Assembly (NCBI RefSeq): GCF_932526225.1
Contig: NC_064036.1
Span: 1,612,001 to 1,676,000 of the forward strand
Length of the DNA stretch: 64,000 nt
From: Nematostella vectensis
Lineage: Eukaryota; Cnidaria; Anthozoa; Actiniaria; Edwardsiidae
Reading direction: 5' to 3'
A model generated the notes under the pieces. The model did no database searches, was not told where the DNA came from, and was given only the letters and a program-made list of their open reading frames with translations. Position numbers and translations under genes: made by a program. This document shows, in pieces, positions 36,801 to 48,800 of this stretch; position 1 is the first letter of the stretch; each line of letters begins with the position of its first letter.

Positions 36801-39800
36801 AGAAACAAAACAGAAAATGAATTGAATTTTGCGATGTTAAAGTTCCTTGGAATAGGATTTCGCTGGGCTTAAAAGTCGCTTCTCAGCTGTGGCTAATTCC
36901 CCATCAGTGTGGCTAATTCCTTTGGCTTAAAATTAGGTACAGTGGCTTGTGCCCTCAAGATCCTAGCGCACACGGAGAAAATAGTCTATTACTTAGGATA
37001 TTTCCCAAAGAAGAAGATTCCTATAATATATTATTATTCAACACAAGTTGGCTGCAGAGTGTTAAAATAAAAGATAAAAAAATATATAAATAAGAGCTTG
37101 TGCGCATCAGACGGTAAATAGCTTAGACTGGCTGAGTAGAATTTATTACAGTAGTTGCTATTTTATATTTAATCGCCTCCATTCATGATTAATTATGACA
37201 TCTGCAGGTTTGGCATCATAAAATTTATTTATTTTGTTGTTGTTGTTGCACCACTACTCTAGATGTCCATGTTATAATGTGACTTGTAGGGCTTTTGTTT
37301 CAGTTGGCTACACTATGTGCCATCAGCAGCTTGCAATGCCTGGCATCACTGACATTTGGAAGATGGCTCTACAGGATGGGTTTTGCATTACCTTATTTAG
37401 GGATGAAATCTTCATGTTTCACAAAGAGTTTCACAACATGTTGGATGGAATGAAGGGGTGAGAAAGGCATTTATTCATCTCAGTTTGTTTGCGACAGTCT
37501 TTTCTATATGATACCTACAGTATGACTGGGCCCTTCTCCTCAGCCAATCCTTGTGCCATGACTCTTCTCAGCCAAGAGGACACATTTCATAGCATTGTTA
37601 AATAGATTGTAAAATGTTCTTTTGTGTTACAACTAGTACATATACATGTAAGATATAACTTTGCAGGTATGGCAAAAGAATCAAAGACATTCAGGATGCA
37701 GCTAACCAAATGGCCGCAAGGTATGTACCCAATTACAGAATACAAAATGCACTCACAAGTTCTTTTTGTCTGGTTTTGGCATTCCCTCACATTTTATTTT
37801 TGTTTTTTACTCTATTGTTGTTGTTAATAAAGAGAGTGTATGACATGTAACTGATCTTTTAGCTCACATGTTCTTTATTACTCTGTAGTGTTGGTATTCA
37901 CAAAGAAAGAAGGAATTACCTGAGGTCTGCGTTAACTGAGATGACCCTTATCCTTGCTGATCAACCAGGACTGCTGGGACCAAAGGTGCAGTAATGCAGA
38001 TGCTCAACAACAGGGCCTCCCCAAAGTGTTTCTAGTACTGTACATTACCTTTGATGCTCTCGGAAGGCACAAATATGAATGAAGAAAGCTACTGTATGAA
38101 TGAATGCTACTGCTCTCTCATTTTATTATCTCACACACTTTATCGAAAACATGAAAGCATAACAAGCCATTCCCTCAGTGTGCCATTCTTCTGCTTGCTT
38201 TGCATGCACAGAAAAGAGGCTAGGAGAAACATAATCCTTTTATAACACGTGTGATAAGTGTTACTTTTTGCTTGCTGCATAGGCAGTAAACTATAGTTTA
38301 GAATATTTTCATGAAGTACATTAAAAGGAATGTTGATAAAACCAGCTGTACATTAATTATATCATACCTTTGTCTGTATTTCTTATAAAAAACTTTGTTA
38401 TTTAGATGTTGATTATTCTTCATGGCCTGTCAATCGCTCATGATGAGATCTTGTGGCTGGTTCGTCATTGCTGTAACCCTGCCCCTAGGAGCAGGAAACT
38501 CACCCAGGAAGATTTCTTTGACTCGTAAGTCTTTGGAAGAATTCTTTGGAAGAATAAATATGCATCAGCTTTACCATCATTTTATTTTGAATATTTTTAG
38601 ACTTAATCATGAATTCAATTTTTGCTATTCTTGCAATATTTAATATTTTGGATTTGCATCTGTTTTATATTCATTTTATTTGGAATATTTCAGGATTTTA
38701 CCATCATGATTCAAATAGTTGTTTTCTTTGCATTTTAGAAATTCAGTCATTATCTTGTATTCTGATGGATTGAATCCCTTTGATTCAGGCAGATTTCCTT
38801 CATATTTTTTTTTATCAATAGGGTTTTAAGCCTACTAAAGTACATACTGTATTGCATTCTTAACTCCAGACTTTACATAAGCCTTGTAGAATTTACTTAC
38901 TGTATAGATAATCCAATCCTTTTGGTTGTAGGAAATTGCCTCATTTATTATTTGCTGTGGAAGAGCTACGAAGTAAGTGAGAATGGAATTTATGAAAATT
39001 TATTCCGTAGTTTAGTAGTTTAGTTTGTTTGCTTACCATTAGCATTGGTGTGACGGCTGGTGGTGTGATGGCTGGTGGTGTGATGGCTGGTGGTGTGACG
39101 GCTGGTGGTGTGACGGCTGGTGGTGATGTTTATATGTGTGTGTTTAGGCATGGTGGTGTGATGGCTGGTGGTGATGTTTATATGTGTGTGTTTAGGCATG
39201 GTGGTGTGATGGCTGGTGGTGATGTTTATATGTGTGTGTTTAGGCATGGTGGTGTGATGGCTGGTGGTGTGATGGCTGGTGGTGATGTTTCTCTGTGTGT
39301 GTTTAGGCATGGTGGTGTGATGGCTGGTGGTGATGTTTATATGTGTGTGTTTAGGCATGGTGGTGTGATGGCTGGTGGTGATGTTTATATGTGTGTGTTT
39401 AGGCATGGTGGTGTGATGGCTGGTGGTGATGTTTCTCTGTGTGTGTTTAGGCATGGTGGTGATGTTTATATATGTGTGTTTAGGCATGGTGGTGTGATGG
39501 CTGGTGGTGATGTTTATATGTGTGTGTTAAGGCATGGTGGTGTGATGGCTGGTGGTGATGTTTATATGTGTGTGTTTAGGCATGGTGGTGTGATGGCTGG
39601 TGGTGATGTTTATATGTGTGTGTTTAGGCATGGTGGTGTGACGGCTGGTGGTGATGTTTCTCTGTGTGTGTTTAGGCATGGTGGTGATGTTTCTCTGTGT
39701 GTGTTTAGGCATGGTGCAAAAGTACTCATCAGTGTTGCAGCGTTACTTCATCCAGTATCTGTCTGGATTTGATGTCTATATGCTCAAGCAAGTTGTCCAG

Positions 39801-42800
39801 GTACAGTTTTCCCGTGTTGCTACACCACATTATGGATACAACACAGCCAACAATAGTGTAAACCAAGGTTTGCAGAAAACCTTGCACCAGCAAATCTAGA
39901 GGCTCAGTGGGTTTAAACCTCCTAGTATTTTATCAAGGCATAGTGGTTATGTATGTGCAAAGCAAATGACTATTCTCTTGGGTGCATGCCATCTGTTGCG
40001 GCAAACAAAATTTCCAGAGAATGGAGGAGTTGAAATCTTTAGAGGGCATGACATAATACAGTATTCCTTCTTGCAGATGCATTCCCAAACACCAATTACG
40101 TAATGTGCATCTTATTGGAGAAAATGCATTTGAAGACAGTAGTTGGTGTTTGTGGGAGTCAGAAAATGTAGCAAAACTTTCCCTCATTGTCATTCAGTCA
40201 AATTCCCCCTTTCAGCTATAAAACCTTGATCCACCTCAGTGATATACAAATTCTATACAAATTCTTGGCAGCACACTACCATGACAGCAGAAGTTACCTT
40301 ATTATACCATAACTGTTCATTTATTTCTAGAAAATCTCTATTTGCTCTGAAGACATCTCACTAATCATGACATCATTCATCGATGAGCTTTCATCTTTGA
40401 GTGTCAAGCAAGGTATTTGGTTATGCCTCCAATATTATGATGGGTGTATTCATTGATGAGCTTTCATCTTTGAGTGTCAAGCAAGGTATTTGGTTATGCC
40501 TCCAATATTATGATGGGTGTATTCATCATGAGCTTTCATCTTTGAGTGTCAAGCAAGGTATTTGGTTATGCCTCCAATATTATGATGGGTGTATTCATTG
40601 ATGAGCTTTCATCTTTGAGTGTCAAGCAAGGTATTTGGTTATGCCTCCAATATTATGATGGGTGTATTCATCATGAGCTTTCATCTTTGAGTGTCAAGCA
40701 AGGTATTTGGTTATGCCTCCAATATTATGATGGTTGTATCCATCATGAGCTTTCATCTTTGAGTGTCAAGCAAGGTATTTGGTTATGCCTCCAATATTAT
40801 GATGGGTGTATTCATCATGAGCTTTCATCTTTGAGTGTCAAGCAAGGTATTTGGTTATGCCTCCAATATTATGATGGGTGTATTCATCATGAGCTTTCAT
40901 CTTTGAGTGTCAAGCAAGGTATTTGATTATGCCTCCAATATTATGATGGCTGTATTCATCATGGGCATCATTCATTGATTATCTTGTATCAATAGTATGG
41001 TGGCCCATCGTTATCATAGCTTTTCTAAAAAACATGAAAAAAAGTTTTTTTATACAGTTTTTCTTACTAGATTTTTTCCCGTAATTTTGTTCTTACTAGA
41101 ATTTTCAAGTTAGTTTTTTTCTAATTTGTCTATTTTTTTCGCATTTTCATTCAGTTTTATTTTTTCCTTAGATTTGTACTTCTTGAATTTTTTTTTCAGA
41201 TTTTTTTTTTAATTCTAAAATTTTTTCTCCGATTTTTTTTTCATGTTTGAGAAATGCTATGATAACTACGGGCCACCATACATTAGTACCGACTATATGC
41301 CCAAAAGTTGTTTCATGTTCTTCTTCTTTTAGTGGAGTCTGGTGAACTCTTTGACTTCAGTGGGCTGCGCTTGGACTGGCTTCGTTTACAGGTATGTATG
41401 GTCTTGACATAGCTTAGTACATACATAGATACTGTGAAGATGGCATTAATCCTTGCCATAACACACAACTTAACCCCTCTTTACCTTCTTTTACAGGCTT
41501 ACACTAGTGTTCGAGGCTCCTCACCTGAGCTTAAGGACAACAGGGACTTGGTAGAGCTGATGAACAATGTGGTGTTCCACTCCAAGCTAGTGGACCTGCA
41601 GGATGAGACCCTTGCTGAAGTGTCAGACCTCTCGATATTCTGGTAAGGTGTTATTACACATGATGACTATATGGTGACTATAAGGTGCTATTACACGTGG
41701 TGACGGTGACTATATGGTGACTATAAGGTGCTATTACACGTGGTGACTATATGGTGACTATAAGGTGACTATAAGGTGCTATTACACGTGGTGACTATAT
41801 GGTGACTATAAGGTGCTATTACACGTGGTGACTATATGGTGACTATAAGGTGCTATTACACGTGGTGACTATATGGTGACTATAAGGTGCTATTACATGT
41901 GATGACTATATGGTGACTATAAGGTGCTATTACACGTGGTGACTATATGGTGACTATAAGGTGCTATCACACGTGGTGACTATATGGTGACTATAAGGTG
42001 CTATTACACGTGATGGCTATATGGTGACTATATGGTGCTATTACACGTGGTGAGTATATGGTGACTATAAGGTGCTATTACACATGGTGACTATATGGTG
42101 ACTATAAGGTGCTATTACACATGGTGACTATATGGTGACTATAAGGTGCTATCACACGTGGTGACTATATGGTGACTATAAGGTGCTATCACACGTGGTG
42201 ACTATATGGTGACTATAAGGTGCTATTACACATGGTGACTATAAGGTGCTATTACACGTGGTGACTATATGGTGACTATAAGGTGCTATTACATGTGATG
42301 ACTATATGGTGACTATAAGGTGCTATTACACGTGGTGACTATATGGTGACTATAAGGTGCTATTACACATGGTGACTATATGGTGACTATAAGGTGCTAT
42401 TACACGTGGTGACTATATGGTGACTATAAGGTGCTATTACACATGGTGACTATATGGTGACTATAAGGTGCTATTACACATGGTGACTATAAGGTGCTAT
42501 TACACATGGTGACTATATGGTGACTATAAGGTGCTATTACACATGATGACTATATGGTGACTATAAGGTGCTATTACACATGGTGACTATAAGGTGCTAT
42601 TACACATGATGACTATATGGTGACTATAAGGTGCTATTACACATGGTGACTATATGGTGACTATAAGGTGCTATTACACATGGTGACTATATGGTGACTA
42701 TAAGGTGCTATTACACATGGTGACTATATGGTGACTATAAGGTGCTATTACACGTGGTGACTATATGGTGACTATAAGGTGCTATTACACGTGGTGACTA

Positions 42801-45800
42801 TATGGTGACTATAAGATGCTATTACACGTGGTGACTATATGGTGACTATAAGGTGCTATTACATGTGATGACTATATGGTGACTATAAGGTGCTATTACA
42901 CATGGTGACTATATGGTGACTATAAGGTGCTATTACACATGGTGGCTATATGGTGACTATAAGGTGCTATTACACGTGGTGACTATATGGTGACTATAAG
43001 GTGCTATTACACATGGTGACTATAAGGTGCTATTACACGTGGTAACTATATGGTGACTATAAGGTGCTATTACACATGGTGACTATAAGGTGCTATTACA
43101 CGTGGTGACTATAAGGTGCTATTACACGTGGTGACTATATGGTGACTATAAGGTGCTATTACACGTGATGACTATATGGTGACTATAAGGTGCTATTACA
43201 CGTGGTGACTATATGGTGACTATAAGGTGCTATTACACGTGGTGACTATAAGGTGCTATTACACGTGGTGACTATATGGTGACTATAAGGTGCTATTACA
43301 CATGGTGACTATATGGTGACTATAAGGTGCTATTACACGTGGTGACTATATGGTGACTATAAGGTGCTATTACACGTGGTGACTATATGGTGACTATATG
43401 GTGCTATTACACATGGTGACTATATGGTGACTATAAGGTGCTATTACACGTGGTGACTATATGGCTGTTGGTATGGTTGTGATGATGACCACGGCAATAA
43501 TGATGACACTGGAAATGGTTATACTGCTAATGATGACACTGACAATTTTTATTTGTATTTTAGTTTTTATCCAGGTTTCTTTGAAGAATCATTTGTCCGG
43601 TGCCTTGAAGATATAACACAGTCAAGGTAAGCATGGAACTACCAAATTATTAGCACATTTACAATCCATGATAAAACAGGCCCTTCCTATGTACTGTATG
43701 ATGTCTGCAGGCCCCCCAGGATTTTTCTTGGGAGGGTGTGGAATCAAAAAAAGGGGCCTAAGATTTCCGGGGGGGGGGGGGGAGGGGATTATTTCTCAGA
43801 TCTTACCACCCCTGAAAGAACAAAGAGGGATTTTTTATGCCTTTGCAGCATCTCCACTGGACGTTTATTTTGTCGGATTTGGCTACATACCAGAGTGATC
43901 TAGCTTATGCTTTATAGTTTTGTCTACAAATAGCACGTCTATTCAGGACCAAAAGTGGAGCTTTGGCTGTTGTGGGGGGGTGCGTTCGCACCCCCGGCAC
44001 CCCCCTGGGTACGGGCATGGTCTGTTATTTGACACTGCCTATACAGTACCTCTACGTATGTTCTCTATCTATATGTGAAAAGCAAGGTTTTCTCCCTTTA
44101 GAATCCCACACTTGCTTTGTATAGTTGAGTAGAGGTGCCCTTGGCAAACCACATTGGGACTTGAATCTTACAAGCATTATGTTTTAAAAGTTACCTCTCT
44201 GTTTTCAGATATTGTATTGCGTTTCCCCTTATCTGTGGCCACTTCATGACTTGTACAAGCGATTTCTGCCCTGAAGAGGTATAAATATCATTATCCTCTT
44301 AAAATTGTTTCAGTTATCAAGTGACACCATTATCCAAAAAGTAAAAAAAAAAACAGCCAAGAACTTACAACACTGCCCAATGACATCACAAACCACCCAA
44401 CATCTAACAACAACTAACATCATCTAAAACCACCCAACAACATCTAACAACACCCAACAAGGCAAACGTTACAAAATATCCAACAACACCCTACACCGGA
44501 AACTCCAACAGTATCTGACAACATTAAACCCAACCAACAACATCCAACACTATTAAGCGTAGTGTGCAAATGCCAATACATAAGTTAACTCAATAAGGAC
44601 TCCTTATTAAGCAAAATATGTGCTGTTATCTTGATGGTTTATTTATGTTGATTTAGCGGCATCCTATCGGAGACAGGAGTTTGTCTGCAGTGAATCTCTT
44701 CCTGGACTCAATGGCCAAGGAAGCGCGGAATATCATGAGTCAAGTTTGCTCTGAACATATTCAACAACACCAACAGGTCAATGGTTTATTTTTTTATATC
44801 ATTTTATTCTATTATTTATATCATTTTATTTTATTATTATTATTATTTTATTGTATTGTTTATACCATTTCATTTTATAATTTATATATTTTTATTTTAT
44901 TGTTTATATCATTATATTTTTATGGATGAAATGGCTACTTTCTGCATTAGTCTCCTTCACTGTCGATTTGACCCTTGTCTTGCAATAAGCTTGAGCGAAA
45001 ATATAGCTGTTGTAGCTTATCTAAAAATCATTGTGTGAGATCAAAACCACTGTGTAGGAGATAACTTGATATATAAGGTACATTAGAAAATGTTTCAAAC
45101 TGGGGATATTTCGCTACAGACAAAATAAACCATTGTCAAAATTCATAAGAAAAATGGCATTCAATGGCTTTGTATTTGATTGTAAGGTTTGTGGCTTACT
45201 TCTGTATCTATCTTCTAGTTGTGGCACACACATGCTGTTCGGATGATGACGGAAATGGCCAGTGAAAGGAGAACAAAAGACAAGAACAAAAAGAATGTTC
45301 ATGTTGAATTCAAACCTCCCGGGATAGAGAGCTTCCGAAAAAGCCGAGAGACACTCACCAGGTAGGCTTACAGACAATTATTTTCCAATCTGTAGACTAT
45401 TTACAAGCAGCAGTATTATTGCCTTGCTGCGCCCTACCTGTCCTGTTACACCAAAAAGGTCGGTTGAGATATGCAGTTGTTTTTAGTGTTGAAAAGACCT
45501 CGCTCCTCCTTCCAGTGTTCCTGCAAGACACCCTCCCTTCCAGTGTTCGTAATAACCAGATGTAAACCTTCATAGCCGTTATCGTTGGTTGAGATATACA
45601 GTTGTTTTAGTGTTAATAAGACCTCCCCCCCTTCCAGTGTTCGTAATAACCAGATGTAAACCTTCATAGCCGTTATCGTTGGTTGATATATACAGTTGTT
45701 TTACTGTTGATAAGACCTCCCCCCCCCCTTCCAGTTTTCGTAATAGATAGTTGTAAACCTTCATAGCCGTTTTCGTTGGTTGAGATATACAGTTGTTTTA

Positions 45801-48800
45801 GTGTTGATAAGGCCTCCCCCCCCCCTTCCAGTGTTCGTAATAACCAGATGTAAACCTTCATAGCCGTTATCGTTGGTTGAGATATACAGTTGTTTTAGTG
45901 TTGATAAGACCTCTCCCCCTCCTTCCAGTGTTCGTAATAACCAGATGTAAACCTTCATAGCCGTTATCGTTGGTTGAGATATACTAGTTGTTTTACTGTT
46001 AATAAGACCTCTCCCCCCCTTCCAGTGTTCGTATTATCGTTGGTTGAGATATACAGTTGTTTTACTGTTGATAAGACCTCCCCCCCTTCCAGTTTTCGTA
46101 ATAGATAGTTGTAAACCTTCATAGCCGTTTTCGTTGGTTGATATATACAGTTGTTTTAGTGTTGATAAGACCTCTCCCCCCCCTTCCAGTGTTCGTAATA
46201 ACCAGATGTAAACCTTCATAGCCGTTATCGTTGGTTGAGATATACAGTTGTTTTACTGTTGATAAGACCTCCCCCCCCCCTTCTAGTGTTCGTAATAACC
46301 AGATGTAAACCTTCCACAGCCTCGACACAAAGCTTCTATCGTTGACTGAACTGTGTCATGCGATCACCCACACCGAGGCCATCCCGGTGTGGGAACACAT
46401 CTTTGCACCAAAGGAATACCTCAGCAGCCAGCTGGAAGAGTTCTTTGCTAAGTAAGTCATGCATAAAGCTATAAAATATTATAGATTAATCAAAAATAGC
46501 CATCCAAGTTTGTTAGTTGACCCTCAATCTAGTGGGTGAATACAATTTTGTGGTACGGTTATTTCACATAAATAGAAACAGAGGCGGGTCCAGGGTTTCC
46601 TGTGACCCAAAAGAGGGGCGACAATACACACCTATTTCAAATAACGTTATCAGTGCGAACGGCAAATGGCGATTGTCAAATGGCAGTTCTTCTATCCAAA
46701 AATACTATGGAACTTGTCAAATTTATACTGACTGAAGGAACATGTGGACAAATAATTATACCCATAAGCAGTTATTGGTCGTAGAACTGCCATTTGCCAA
46801 TTGCCATTTACACTGACAACTTTTTTTAAATAGGTGTATACAGTGTAAAACATATATCTCACTCAAACATTGAGATAAACAAAGAAAGTCTTCTGTGTGT
46901 ATAATCTATACCAAGAATGAGATCCTTACTGTTTATTAGACTTGTTTGGAGCCAACAAGATTTTACTTTGTTTTGCTACACTCTCTATTAACCGTTAGAA
47001 GTGATTTCCAATGTCTTCAATTTCTATCAGGGCGGTGGTCAGTATGGCGCAGTATGATATTGACAATCAACGGATCGCACGACCATCTGAGGTTCTTAGC
47101 AATGTTAAGGTATGATATTGATATGAGATTGATTAGGACTTTAAAAAGTCCTATTAATGAATGAATTTATGTAACTGCGAGATGGCTAAATGTATACTCC
47201 TATTTCAAATCATGTACTCGGAGGACTTAAGCTTCGTAACCCATGGTGTTCCATGGACATCAAATGAATAGCAGATAAGCGTTACTAGCGTCTCTGCCTC
47301 TAAAACATGGCTTTCGGAAACCACGGTTTATGTAGCCATTTATACGTTGGCCATGAACCACTTGCTTGTTGCGATACATGGTTCCTCGAGCGCAACCTAT
47401 TTAGATTTCGGTGTAAATGCGTGTCACATGTTACTCCACGGAAGCTAATGACGTATGTTGTGTTCTAGGCGATGATGTCGTCCCTGCGAAGTCTGGAGAA
47501 CTACAGTAAGTAACATCTTGTTGGATTCAGTGAGCGGCCTGTCAGCGTAACCTTTACCAGATCGTACCTTTATAAGTTTATTATTACAAAGCCAGCAAAT
47601 GTAATTATTTGTTCGTCCTCAGCTGGCGTCGACACTGCACGTGTGTTCAACCACGTGTTACTGCAACAGACACAGCCACAAGACAGCCAAGGAGCCAACA
47701 CTATCACACAGATGTACACCACGTGGTCAGTATCCAGCCCCCCCCCCCCCTCCCCAAAGTAAAATACACACATACACATGGCTGATACTTTTGTACGCTT
47801 TTGATTTTGATTTGCATTGTAGCAAGAACTAACAAAGTGGGATTGAGACAAGACAAAGAGAGGCGAGAAATCAATCATTTATGAATGCTACATTATTTTA
47901 AAGCGTCACGGCACGGCATGTTTTGAACGCATCATGTCCTTCTAATAGCGTCAGGAACTTCAAGTTCCTTTGTGGGAAAGCTATGGGTGCAAAAACCCCA
48001 AATCTTGAAGCGTGCTTTAAGCGTGATTTTTTGCTTTTCATGTGTATTTGTTGTCGTCTTAGTCGTAACTGCTGTTCGAATCTTTAGGTACCTCGATGTG
48101 TTCTTAAGGCGCGTTATGACAGATGGCATAGTCTACTCTCCGAGGAGAATGGCATTCGTCAACAGACCTGGGATGCCATTTAGAGCCGAAGAGTACACCG
48201 ACGTCAACGGTAAGAACTCCAGTCGCTTTGTTAGCGTCTCGGTTGGTCGGTCGATTAGTCAGTAGTTGTCCATCAGTCGGCCGGTCGGCCGGTCGGTCGG
48301 TCGGTCCGACTTACAGTCATACAGGTCAGTAAGGCAATCAGTTAGCAAGTCAGTTAGGCCCGATGGATACGTCGTGCTCCTGCCGTGCCGAATCTAATTG
48401 TTTGTATTGGGCACATGAACAGTTCGACGTGCCGAATCATTTTAGTTCGACAAAAGCACGACACCGATTCAAACGTCGAGCTTCTGATGTGCCGAATCAA
48501 ATGCCATATTTGAATGATGTTGTGCTACAGATACTCCTCATCGAGTCAACTTTGACTACCCGCAACTTATTGAGCGCGAATCATTTAGTGACGTCTGAAT
48601 AAACGTTGAACCCAATGTATTTTCCTTGATAGAAATAGACAATTAGACTCGGCACGGGGGAGCGAGATACGAATCGGTCGGTCAGAAATTCAGTAACTCA
48701 GTGAGACAATAAGTTATTCCATTGGTCAGTCAGACACAGTCCTGTCTTTCATGTTTTATTCCTCTAATAAGAACGACCCTTGTGTCTGTCATGTTTGATT

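Larger units (their letters stand above)
41333..46451 (+). other. NCKAP1: NCKAP1 exons 17-23 (residues 474-717)
   Basis: Exons: 41333-41391, 41497-41642, 43564-43626, 44209-44278, 44657-44776, 45219-45361, 46320-46451. They encode [86 protein letters not shown], a Lys-rich linker ([16 protein letters not shown]) and [20 protein letters not shown]. All phases chain. Confidence 0.95.

Noticed and set aside
39029-39772. Plus-strand ORF of 247 residues ([17 protein letters not shown] repeats)
   Set aside because: It is the 48-bp intron 14 minisatellite read in frame. It ends in a different frame from the real exon 15.
40546-40926. Plus-strand ORF of 126 residues ([16 protein letters not shown] repeats)
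   Set aside because: Read-through of the intron 16 array. In the exon 16 frame a stop follows the first unit.
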